Shown here: positions 1-5,650 of the stretch, in pieces | How the letters are laid out: every line of letters begins with the position of its first letter | How positions within the stretch are numbered: the first letter of the stretch is position 1 | Source of the DNA: Acidimicrobiia bacterium | Lineage (GTDB): Bacteria; Actinomycetota; Acidimicrobiia; IMCC26256; BP-133 | DNA length: 6,980 nt | Reading direction: 5' to 3' | NCBI GenBank assembly: GCA_025923175.1 | Contig: JAICGL010000214.1 | Span: 1-6,980, forward strand | Program-made: the position numbers and the translations under genes | Notes under the pieces: model-generated | The model's database searches: none | Told to the model about the DNA's origin: nothing | Seen by the model: the letters and a program-made list of their open reading frames with translations, nothing else

Positions 1-639
1 CCCCGTGCGCTGCTCGTGCGGGGCGAGGGGAAGGGCTTCTGTGCCGGACGGGATCTGAGCGACGCCGAACCCCTGAGCGAGGACGGGAAAGCCATCCTCG
101 AGGGGCTCAACCCGATGTTCTCCCGCCTCGCCAGCCTGCAGTGCCCCACCATTGCGGCCGTGCAGGGCGCGGCGCTGGGTGTCGGGCTCGGCCTGGCCCT
201 CGCCTGCGACCTGCTCGTGGTTGGCGAGGGGGCCAAGATCGGCAGCCCGTTCGCCGCCATCGGCGCCGTCCTCGACTCGGGTGCCCACTACCACCTTTGT
301 TCGCGGATCGGGTCGGCTCGCACGCTCGAGCTCGTCTACACCGGCCGGTTCCTGTCCGGCGCAGAGGCCGTTGAGTGGGGTATCGCCAACGCCGTCCACC
401 CTGACGAGGAGTTGCTCGCCGAGGCCCGGGCGCTGGCGGGCAAGATCGCCTCCGGACCGACAGCAGCCTTCATGCTCTCCAAGAACATCGTGCGTCAGGT
501 CGCTGCCGGCGGTGTCTCACTCGAGGAGGTCCTGGCCGCCGAGGCGACCGCCCAGGGTGCGGCCTCCCGTACCAGGGACTACGGCGAGGGGATGACCGCC
601 TTCCAGGAGAAGCGGAAGCCGACGTTCAGCGGCCGCTGA
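1..639 (+). CDS. Enoyl-CoA hydratase/isomerase (crotonase) family protein, PaaG-like, 5' partial
   Basis: The frame is open from the first base, so the start lies outside the window; 212 codons plus TGA remain, against about 255-265 residues for the family. Seen: the oxyanion-hole segment GFCAGRDL (visible residues 12-19), the second oxyanion region AAVQGAALGVGLGLALACD (52-70), and the C-terminal DYGEG..AF..KR.P.FSG (193-211). Aligned by eye to rat crotonase, Glu144 becomes Gly64 and Glu164 becomes Phe84, so hydratase chemistry is unlikely. Asp92 in LDSG sits where PaaG-type isomerases carry their catalytic aspartate (PDxGG). Known: PaaG converts 1,2-epoxyphenylacetyl-CoA to oxepin-CoA and also shifts enoyl-CoA double bonds; it is cytoplasmic. 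Inferred: an isomerase of aryl- or fatty acyl-CoA breakdown, supported by the convergent PaaI-type thioesterase 2 bp away. Superfamily is near certain; the exact substrate is not. Confidence 0.9.
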   Translation, partial: PRALLVRGEGKGFCAGRDLSDAEPLSEDGKAILEGLNPMFSRLASLQCPTIAAVQGAALGVGLGLALACDLLVVGEGAKIGSPFAAIGAVLDSGAHYHLCSRIGSARTLELVYTGRFLSGAEAVEWGIANAVHPDEELLAEARALAGKIASGPTAAFMLSKNIVRQVAAGGVSLEEVLAAEATAQGAASRTRDYGEGMTAFQEKRKPTFSGR

Positions 640-641
640 GG

Positions 642-1115
642 TCAGTGGGTCGCCCGCCACTCCTCGGGCCAGGCGTCCTCGCCGAAGTGCCAGCGTCCGG
701 TGCGGAACGTCATCGCTTGGAAGGTTGCACGGAGGGCGCCATCGGCCTCCGACGTCACGTCGATTGCGTAGGCGGCCGTCCGGCGGGTGCGGGACCGCTC
801 GACGGCGGAGGCGACGAGGACCTCGTCGATGGGGGCCGAGAGGAACTGGGTCTCGATGGTGAGGGCGACGCAGAGCCTTCCCCACGAATTCGATGCGACG
901 CCGAGGGCGGCATCGGCCAGGGAGAACAGCGCTCCGCCATGAATGCTGCCGACGAAGTTCAGGTGCCGGGGTTCCGGGGCCAAGCGGAAGACGGCTCGGC
1001 CACCGTCCCACTCGACGAGCTTGGCGCCCACCTCGTTGACATAGGCATCGCTCTGGAACACGGCGTCGAGGCGGGCACGGTTGTTCTCCGGCCATGGTTC
1101 GGTCACAGCTCGCAT
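642..1115 (-). CDS. paaI: PaaI-type hotdog acyl-CoA thioesterase
   Basis: A 157-residue single hotdog-fold thioesterase that would hydrolyse an acyl- or hydroxyphenylacetyl-CoA to the free acid and CoA in the cytoplasm. Seen: the signature HGGALFSLAD (residues 59-68) followed by AALGVASNSWG (69-79), closely resembling the E. coli PaaI stretch HGGQLFSLAD...ACNSQG; His59 and Asp68 have the same spacing as the PaaI pair in which the Asp is catalytic. The strands around residues 82-137 fit the rest of the hotdog. It has a Trp/Glu-rich tail (about 138-157) beyond the E. coli PaaI length of 140. Known: PaaI removes dead-end hydroxylated phenylacetyl-CoA and frees trapped CoA. The start is ATG (1113-1115) with no strong ribosome binding site. 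It converges with the PaaG-like gene (2 bp between stops) and diverges from the gene at 1147. Other PaaI-like thioesterases of different specificity remain possible. Confidence 0.88.
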   Translation of the reverse strand: MRAVTEPWPENNRARLDAVFQSDAYVNEVGAKLVEWDGGRAVFRLAPEPRHLNFVGSIHGGALFSLADAALGVASNSWGRLCVALTIETQFLSAPIDEVLVASAVERSRTRRTAAYAIDVTSEADGALRATFQAMTFRTGRWHFGEDAWPEEWRATH

Positions 1116-1146
1116 ATACCCAGCCCGAAGCGGGTAGCGCGAAGTT
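1116..1146. promoter_or_regulatory. 31-bp divergent intergenic region with small inverted repeat
   Basis: Only 31 bp separate the ATG of the thioesterase (-) from the ATG at 1147 (+), so both promoters must lie here or reach into coding sequence. It holds an inverted repeat with arms TACCC (1117-1121) and GGGTA (1132-1136), and an overlapping shorter one CCCG-AAG-CGGG (1124-1134). No clear -10 or Shine-Dalgarno motif is visible for either gene, so leaderless transcripts are possible. The regulatory role is inference from position. Confidence 0.3.
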
Positions 1147-1785
1147 ATGTCACGACCTCAACAACCCGAGCTCGCCCGCAGCGCCAAGACCGACCTCGAT
1201 CCCGATCACATCGAAACCGGTCTGCAAGGTCAACCGAAGCCAAAGTCCCGCGGTGAGACAGGCCCGGTCCCGCCCGCGAACGAGCCCGGCCACCACCCGC
1301 TGAAGGAGCAGGACAAGCCGGACCTCGACGCGTTCGCGGCCAAGCTCGGTACCGATCCCAAGGCACCGGGGGCCACGAGCGCCCGCAAGGGCAAGGCGGC
1401 TCCCCCGAAGGCAACGCCGGCCAAGACCGGGCCGGCCAAAGCCGCGTCGACGGCCAAGCCGGCGAAGGCCGCCACTCGCCCGGCCGCGCCGGCCCAGAAG
1501 AAGTCGCCGGCCGCACCGCCCAGGGTGGAGGCCACGCCGACCAAGCGCCCGGCGGCGGCGCCCGCCCCCCGGCCGCAATCGGCCCCGACTCCTCGCGAGG
1601 CGGCGCAGGTCTCCGCACCTCAGCCTGAGCCCGAGGGAGAGCCCGAACCCCGCCTGGTCGGCCTGATGTTGATGCCGCTGCGCCAGACCGTGAAGCGATT
1701 GGAGCAGCTCGACCGGACGCTGTCTGCACGCCTGACGAAGAAGAGCCAGTGGGTTAAAGGGGGCCTCGGCCCCAGGGGCCGGTGA
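1147..1785 (+). CDS. Unrecognised Ala/Pro/Lys-rich protein with histone-H1-like basic middle
   Basis: I do not recognise a named family. The 212-residue product has three parts. Residues 1-70 are polar and look like a defined segment, with GPVPPANEPGHHP (39-51) and EQDKPDLDAFAAKLG (54-68). Residues 71-150 are low complexity, made of PAKA/AAKP-like units, with 11 Lys and 6 Arg against one Glu, like the C-terminal tails of histone H1 or mycobacterial HupB. Residues 151-168 are Pro/Glu-rich, then a predicted amphipathic helix (169-199, RLVGLMLMPLRQ..KRLEQLDRTL). There is no signal peptide or membrane segment. The ATG at 1147 is the first possible start after the divergent thioesterase gene. The plus strand was chosen over the antisense frames because the two ends are non-repetitive and of normal composition. 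The 3' end overlaps the PhoX-family gene by 32 bp. A nucleic-acid-binding or scaffold role is a guess from charge alone. Confidence 0.7.
   Translation: MSRPQQPELARSAKTDLDPDHIETGLQGQPKPKSRGETGPVPPANEPGHHPLKEQDKPDLDAFAAKLGTDPKAPGATSARKGKAAPPKATPAKTGPAKAASTAKPAKAATRPAAPAQKKSPAAPPRVEATPTKRPAAAPAPRPQSAPTPREAAQVSAPQPEPEGEPEPRLVGLMLMPLRQTVKRLEQLDRTLSARLTKKSQWVKGGLGPRGR
1357..1650 (+). repeat. Low-complexity coding stretch (Ala/Pro/Lys codons)
   Basis: This encodes residues 71-168 of the preceding protein. Imperfect GCC-AAG, CCG-GCC-AAG and GCG-AAG units recur without a fixed period, giving degenerate AKxxPAKA repeats. It is coding low complexity rather than a tandem repeat with a constant unit. Confidence 0.6.
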
Positions 1786-3076
1786 TGGCGTAGGTCGCTG
1801 CCGGCCGCTGGATGTTGACGAACAACCATTTCCCGTCGGGGCTCCAGGTGGCCCCGGCGAACTCGCCGTTCGAGCCCCGGTTGCGGGCGAAGTCGAACAG
1901 GGTGCCGTGGGACAGGGCCTTGAGCCGGTCCCGGCTTCCCTCGCCGTCCTCGCAGAGCAGCACCGCTCCCCGGGGCGAGACGGTCACGTTGTCGGGGTGG
2001 CGCAGCGCCACCGCCGAGCGCGACTCGTAGACGAGCTTGATCCGGGTGTTGACCGGGTCGTACCACCAGACCTGTCCGAGGCCGGCGTCACCGCCGTCGG
2101 TGCAGACGATCCAGGCGCCGCTCCAGGGGCCGTTGTTGTGCCAGAAGCAGCCTTCGAGCCGGCCGAAGGTGGCCCCGCCGCGCCATAGCCCCTGCTCGTA
2201 GACCTCTGACGGGTTGTGGCCTGCGTTGCGATGGTCGGGATCGGGGATGTCGACCCACGAGGCGGGTAGCCACGCCCCGGGGTGCTGGGAACGGCGCAGG
2301 TCGGCCTTCCACCACCCCTTGATGGCCAGCATCTGCAGCACCCCACCGGCGGCCAGAACCTGCTTCGTCTTGGGGAGGAACCGGTAGAAGCCGGCCGCAG
2401 CCCGGTCCTCGGTCTCGTAGACGATGCCGGAACCCGGATCGACACACACCGCTTCGTGGATGAACCGCCCCATGGCCTTGAGGGGCAAGGCCTTGACCGG
2501 CCCGGTTGCCCCAGCCGGCACTTCGAAGCAGTAGCCGTGGGGCATGCGATAGCCGTGGTCGAGGCCGACAGTCGTCTCCTCGCAGGTGATCCACGATCCC
2601 CAAGGAGTGACGCCGCCGGCGCAGTTGCGGACGGTGCCGGCCAGTGACGGGTAGCTGGCCACCAACCGGGCCGCTTTGGGGTCGAAGACGAGGTTGGTCG
2701 TGCCACCGCCGGCGACGCGGTCGTACGGGTTGTTGGCGAAGGCGCCCTTCTGCCCGTCGACCTCGTGGTTGCGGACCAGGCGGATCGTGCCGCCCGGGCC
2801 GGGGAAGGCAGCCATACCGTCGTGGAAGGTGGGCGTCGGCTTCCCGTTCGACATCTTGTCGCCGGCGGCGCCGAAGCGGACGTACCAGAAGCCGTCAGGG
2901 AGCTCGAGATCGCGGCCCGCCCATTTGAGCGGCCCGTACCCGGCGTTTCCGGCGGCAAGCGCTTCGATGGGCTCGGCGGTCTCGGCCAAGGCTTCGAGTG
3001 CCCGGAGCGGGCCGGCGGCGAGGGCTCCTGTGACCACGGCGCCGGCCCGCAGGAAGATACGGCGGCTCGGGCTCAC
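1754..3076 (-). CDS. Tat-exported PhoX-family (DUF839) protein, putative alkaline phosphatase
   Basis: A 440-residue beta-propeller protein of the PhoX/DUF839 family. Seen: a twin-arginine signal SRRIFL (residues 4-9) with a following Ala-rich hydrophobic stretch to about 31, so export folded through Tat with its metal cofactor. Family motifs follow in order: NCAGG.TPWGSWITCEE (151-167), RFIHEAVCVDP (204-214), GRLEGCFWHN (305-314), RHPDNVTVSPRG..LLCEDGEG (359-380) and EFAGATWSPDGKWLFVNIQ (405-423). Known: Pseudomonas PhoX is a Ca/Fe-dependent phosphomonoesterase in which a cysteine bridges the irons; Cys152 in NCAGG is the likely equivalent. At 440 residues it is shorter than classical PhoX (over 600), so phosphatase activity is probable, not certain. 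The GTG start (3074-3076) is preceded by GGGAG at good spacing and directly precedes the Tat signal. It ends in TAA inside the convergent gene. It may belong to the phosphate-starvation response. Confidence 0.9.
   Translation of the reverse strand: MSPSRRIFLRAGAVVTGALAAGPLRALEALAETAEPIEALAAGNAGYGPLKWAGRDLELPDGFWYVRFGAAGDKMSNGKPTPTFHDGMAAFPGPGGTIRLVRNHEVDGQKGAFANNPYDRVAGGGTTNLVFDPKAARLVASYPSLAGTVRNCAGGVTPWGSWITCEETTVGLDHGYRMPHGYCFEVPAGATGPVKALPLKAMGRFIHEAVCVDPGSGIVYETEDRAAAGFYRFLPKTKQVLAAGGVLQMLAIKGWWKADLRRSQHPGAWLPASWVDIPDPDHRNAGHNPSEVYEQGLWRGGATFGRLEGCFWHNNGPWSGAWIVCTDGGDAGLGQVWWYDPVNTRIKLVYESRSAVALRHPDNVTVSPRGAVLLCEDGEGSRDRLKALSHGTLFDFARNRGSNGEFAGATWSPDGKWLFVNIQRPAATYAITGPWGRGPL
1767..1781. 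terminator. Short GC palindrome in the convergent overlap, possible bidirectional terminator
   Basis: Seven-base arms CGGCCCC and GGGGCCG flank a single central A, giving a hairpin of 6 bp with loop CAG in either transcript. It lies inside the 32-bp overlap of the two convergent 3' ends, where a shared terminator would be expected. It lacks a U tract and is part of both coding sequences, so it may be chance in GC-rich DNA. Confidence 0.3.
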
Positions 3077-3081
3077 CGCAA

Positions 3082-3086
3082 CTCCC
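3082..3086 (-). promoter_or_regulatory. Ribosome binding site of the PhoX-family gene
   Basis: The minus strand reads GGGAG, five bases before the GTG at 3074-3076. It is the clearest Shine-Dalgarno site among the minus-strand genes here and decides the GTG start, which has no competing ATG before the Tat signal. Confidence 0.7.
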
Positions 3087-3113
3087 TGGCCTCGGGCACG
3101 TCCACAGCGCGGG

Positions 3114-3131
3114 AACCTAAGTTCTTGAGTT
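3114..3131 (-). promoter_or_regulatory. Candidate -10 element and AT-rich dyad upstream of the PhoX-family gene
   Basis: On the minus strand 3114-3119 reads TAGGTT, matching the actinobacterial TANNNT -10 pattern, 37 bp before the GTG start. The same 18 bp form a spaced dyad AAC-nn-AAG-nn-CTT-nn-GTT, unusual for its AT content in this GC-rich window. No good -35 hexamer is seen. Promoter or operator function is inferred from position and composition. Confidence 0.3.
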
Positions 3132-3153
3132 GTCGGCGAAGCGACGGATTTCC

Positions 3154-3175
3154 GACATTGAAACCAACGCCGAAC
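3154..3175 (-). promoter_or_regulatory. Weak PHO-box-like direct repeat
   Basis: The minus strand contains GTTCGGCGTTG followed directly by GTTTCAATGTC, two units starting with GTT at 11-base spacing. Streptomyces PHO boxes, bound by PhoP, are 11-base direct repeats related to GTTCACC. Only the first three to four bases of each unit fit, so the call rests on spacing and on lying upstream of a PhoX-family gene. Confidence 0.18.
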
Positions 3176-3186
3176 ACCGTCTTCCG

Positions 3187-3216
3187 AGGGCCTAGTACCG
3201 GCCGGTAGTGGGCCCT
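3187..3216. terminator. 30-bp near-perfect palindrome between serC and the PhoX-family gene
   Basis: The outer arms are AGGGCC (3187-3192) and GGCCCT (3211-3216). The centre is a perfect 12-bp palindrome, TACCGGCCGGTA (3196-3207), on the same axis of symmetry; 13 of 15 base pairs match. It starts 8 bp past the serC stop on the minus strand, the usual place for a terminator, but no U tract follows. Alternatives are an operator for the downstream gene or an RNA-processing hairpin. Confidence 0.5.
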
Positions 3217-3224
3217 TGCCGGTT

Positions 3225-4361
3225 CTACGGGATGAGAGCGTCGATCACGTAGTCGATCGCCCGGGTGAGCTGGTCGACGTCGTCGGGATCGATCGCTGGA
3301 AAGCATGCGACTCGAAGCTGGTTGCGGCCGAGCTTGCGGTACGACTCGGTGTCGACGATGCCGTTCTGGCGCAGGATCCGCGCCACCTGGTTGGCGTCGA
3401 CGGCCGGGTCGAAGTCGATCGTGGCCGTGACCGTGCTGCGCAGGCGGGCTTCGGTGACGAACGGCGCGGCCAGCGAGTGCTCGTCGGCCCACCGGTAGAG
3501 GATCGCCGAAGAGGCGTCGCAGCGCCCCGCAGCCCACTCCAGACCTCCCCGGCTGTTGATCCAGTCGATCTGGTCGGCCAGCAGGAACAGCGTGGCCAGG
3601 GCGGGGGTGTTGTACGTCTGGTCGGACCGGGAGTTGTCGACGGCCGTCGGAAGGCTGATCGACGGGGGTGACCATCGGCCGGCGGTGGCCAGGCGGTGGA
3701 TCCGGTCGATGGCGGCCGGCGAGCACAGCGCCAGCCAGAGACCGCCGTCGGAGGCGAAGCACTTCTGGGGCGCGAAGTAGTAACAGTCGAACTCGGCTGG
3801 ATCGACCCGGACGCCGCCGGCGGCAGACGTCGCGTCGACCAGCACCAGGGCGTTGGGATCGGCGTCGGCCGGCCGCAGGACAGGAGCGGTCACGCCCGTC
3901 GACGTCTCGTTGTGGGTCAGGGCGTAGACGTCGAAATCGGGATGGCCCTTGGCCTCCGGGGCCGTGCCGGGCTCCGACTCGATGATGTCGGGCGGTTCGA
4001 GATGCGGCGCGCCGGCCACCGCGGCGGCGAACTTGGCCGAGAACTCGCCGAAGGACAGGTGCTGGCTGCGCCGCTCGATTAGACCGAAGGCGGCGGCGTC
4101 CCAGAACACGGTCGTTCCGCCGTTGCCGAGGACGACCTCATACCCTTCCGGGAGGGAGTACAGCGACGCCAGGCCGGCCCTGATCCGGCCCACCACGGAC
4201 CGTACGGTGGGCCGGCGGTGGCTGGTACCCATGTACGACGTGCCGGTGGCGGCCAGGGCGGCCAGCGCTTCCGTCCGGACCTTGGACGGGCCAGAGCCAA
4301 ATCGGCCGTCAGCCGGGAGGCGGTCGGGGGGGATCGTAATCTGGGGATCGCTCTCGCTCAT
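3225..4361 (-). CDS. serC: Phosphoserine aminotransferase SerC, actinobacterial type
   Basis: SerC is a cytoplasmic PLP enzyme of the serine pathway that transfers the amino group of glutamate to 3-phosphohydroxypyruvate, giving O-phosphoserine and 2-oxoglutarate. Seen in the 378-residue product: DGRFGSGPSKVR (18-29), GTSHR (45-49), LGNGGTT.FWDAAAFGLI (78-95), FGEFSAKFA (104-112), HNETSTG (150-156), VDATSAAGG (175-183), the cofactor lysine Lys200 in YYFAPQK.FASDGG (194-207), QTYNTPA (248-254) and YRKLGRNQLRV (341-351). These follow the mycobacterial SerC order and length (about 376) closely. The ATG at 4359-4361 was chosen because it aligns with mycobacterial starts; the frame extends 23 codons upstream, but that would overlap the divergent aminotransferase region. 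No Shine-Dalgarno is visible. serA and serB are not in the window. Confidence 0.97.
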   Translation of the reverse strand: MSESDPQITIPPDRLPADGRFGSGPSKVRTEALAALAATGTSYMGTSHRRPTVRSVVGRIRAGLASLYSLPEGYEVVLGNGGTTVFWDAAAFGLIERRSQHLSFGEFSAKFAAAVAGAPHLEPPDIIESEPGTAPEAKGHPDFDVYALTHNETSTGVTAPVLRPADADPNALVLVDATSAAGGVRVDPAEFDCYYFAPQKCFASDGGLWLALCSPAAIDRIHRLATAGRWSPPSISLPTAVDNSRSDQTYNTPALATLFLLADQIDWINSRGGLEWAAGRCDASSAILYRWADEHSLAAPFVTEARLRSTVTATIDFDPAVDANQVARILRQNGIVDTESYRKLGRNQLRVACFPAIDPDDVDQLTRAIDYVIDALIP

Positions 4362-4432
4362 CAGTGCCACTATTCGACGGGACCGGTCCGGATTGCGAAT
4401 CCGGCCACACAGCGCAACGGGAAGGGACACCA
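4362..4432. promoter_or_regulatory. 71-bp divergent control region of two aminotransferase genes, with palindromes
   Basis: This gap must hold the promoters of both serC (-) and the aminotransferase (+). It contains a perfect 10-bp palindrome GGACCGGTCC (4380-4389), overlapped by an inverted repeat with 7-base arms CCGGATT (4388-4394) and AATCCGG (4398-4404) around GCG. ATTCG (4372-4376) and CGAAT (4396-4400) add another pair of arms. Such dyads are typical of repressor operators. No confident -10/-35 pair is visible on either strand. Confidence 0.5.
4419..4426 (+). promoter_or_regulatory. Ribosome binding site of the class I aminotransferase gene
   Basis: GGGAAGGG lies six bases before the GTG at 4433-4435. 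This fixes the start there rather than at the in-frame GTG at 4364, 23 codons upstream, which has no such site. Confidence 0.75.
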
Positions 4433-5641
4433 GTGTCGCAGACGACCGAGACCAGAATTTCGACGCTTGTGGCGGCCATCGCTCCGTCGGCCACGCTGGC
4501 CATCGACGCCAAAGCCAGGGCGCTGCGTGCCTCGGGGGTCAAGGTCGTGAGCTACGGCGCCGGCGAACCGGACTTCGCCACGCCCGACTACATCGTGGCG
4601 GCGGCGGTGGAGGCGGCAGCCCAGCCGGCGTCGCACCACTACACCGCGGTCAGTGGCCTTCAGCCCCTCCGGGAGGCGGTGGCCGCCAAGACGGCCCGCG
4701 ACTCCGGCCTGGAGGTCAGCCCGGCCCAGGTGCTGATCACGAACGGTGGCAAGCAGGCGATTGCCAATGCCTTCCTGACCCTGCTCGACCCGGGCGACGA
4801 GGTGATCGTGCCGGCCCCCTACTGGGTGACGTTCCCGGAGGCGATCGCCCTGGCCGGTGCGGTGCCGGTGCCGATCCTCACCACCGTGGACGGCGGGTTC
4901 CGGGTGACCCTGGAGCAGCTGGAAGAGTCGCTGACGGAACGCACCAAGGCGATCCTGTTCGTCTCCCCCTCGAACCCCACTGGCGCCATCTACAGCCGTG
5001 ACGAGGTGGAGGCCATCGGACGCTTCGCCGTCGAGCGGGGGCTCTGGGTCGTCACCGACGAGATGTACGAGCACTTCGTCTACGGCGGCCGCGAGGCCCC
5101 ATCGATGCCGGTCGTCGTGCCCGAGCTCGCTGACCGCTGCGTGGTGATCAACGCCGTCTCCAAGGCGTACGCCATGACGGGATGGCGCGTCGGCTGGATG
5201 ATCGCCCCGCCCGACGTGGCGGCGGCCGCCACGAACCTCCAGTCGCACACCACCTCCAACGTCTCCAACGTGTCGCAGGCGGCGGCATTGGCCGCGATCA
5301 CCGGGAGCCTCGACTTCACGACCACCATGCGGGACGCCTTCGACGCCCGGCGGCGGAAGATGCACGAGCTGCTGTCGGCCATCCCCGGGGTGTCGTCGCT
5401 CGAGCCGGAGGGCGCCTTCTACGCCTTCCCGTCCTTTGAAGGGATCCTCGGCCGGGAGATCAAGGGGAAGCGGCCCGAGACGACGCTCGAGCTGGCCGAG
5501 GTGCTGCTGGAGGAGGCGGCCGTGGCGATCGTTCCCGGAGAGGCGTTCGGGGCGCCCGGGTACGCCCGCCTGTCGTATGCCCTGGGTGACGACGAGCTCG
5601 TCGAGGGCCTGACCCGCTTGGCCGAAGTACTCGGTGGGTGA
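4433..5641 (+). CDS. aspC: Class I PLP-dependent aminotransferase, aspartate aminotransferase type
   Basis: A 402-residue fold-type I aminotransferase, probably transferring amino groups between aspartate (or another amino acid) and 2-oxoglutarate in the cytoplasm. Seen: YGAGEPDFATP (41-51), HYTAVSGLQPLREAV (69-83), ITNGGKQAI (102-110), the PLP-contact Asn181 in SNPTGAIYS, Asp209 and Tyr212 in VTDEMYEHFVYGG, the Schiff-base Lys244 in SKAYAMTGWRVGW (243-255), and the carboxylate-binding arginine Arg379 in YARLSYA. Length and motifs fit the bacterial subgroup Ib aspartate aminotransferases; some members also accept prephenate or other oxo acids, so specificity is inferred. The GTG start at 4433 follows a strong ribosome binding site and matches family N-termini (about ten residues before the first helix). 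It diverges from serC and is followed 9 bp later by a carboxypeptidase gene on the same strand. Confidence 0.93.
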   Translation: MSQTTETRISTLVAAIAPSATLAIDAKARALRASGVKVVSYGAGEPDFATPDYIVAAAVEAAAQPASHHYTAVSGLQPLREAVAAKTARDSGLEVSPAQVLITNGGKQAIANAFLTLLDPGDEVIVPAPYWVTFPEAIALAGAVPVPILTTVDGGFRVTLEQLEESLTERTKAILFVSPSNPTGAIYSRDEVEAIGRFAVERGLWVVTDEMYEHFVYGGREAPSMPVVVPELADRCVVINAVSKAYAMTGWRVGWMIAPPDVAAAATNLQSHTTSNVSNVSQAAALAAITGSLDFTTTMRDAFDARRRKMHELLSAIPGVSSLEPEGAFYAFPSFEGILGREIKGKRPETTLELAEVLLEEAAVAIVPGEAFGAPGYARLSYALGDDELVEGLTRLAEVLGG

Positions 5642-5650
5642 CAACCTGGA

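Noticed and set aside
645..1256. Plus-strand frame opposite the thioesterase
   Set aside because: It covers a gene with a clear PaaI signature on the other strand and shows no motif of its own.
1145..1729. Minus-strand frames opposite the Ala/Pro/Lys-rich gene
   Set aside because: They are Arg/Ala/Pro-rich throughout, with no non-repetitive ends; the plus frame has sensible N- and C-terminal segments. This is the least certain strand choice in the window.
1984..2958. A 324-codon frame on the same strand as the PhoX-family gene
   Set aside because: Ser/Arg/Thr/Pro-rich shifted-frame shadow of the real gene; no domain motifs.
3131..3157. Inverted repeat TGTCGG / CCGACA with a 15-base gap
   Set aside because: Six-base arms with a long loop are weak in GC-rich DNA, and it overlaps other better candidates in the same region.
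4362..4430. 23-codon N-terminal extension of serC to a GTG at 4430
   Set aside because: Mycobacterial SerC proteins begin at the position of the ATG at 4361, and the extension would run through the divergent promoter region to the other gene.
4364..4432. 23-codon N-terminal extension of the class I aminotransferase to a GTG at 4364
   Set aside because: The GTG at 4433 has a strong ribosome binding site and fits family N-termini; the extension would span the whole divergent region.
4370..5644. A 424-codon open frame antisense to the class I aminotransferase gene
   Set aside because: Its translation is rich in Arg, Gly, His and Val with no recognisable motif, as expected for an antisense frame in GC-rich DNA; the plus strand encodes a full aminotransferase with every key residue.
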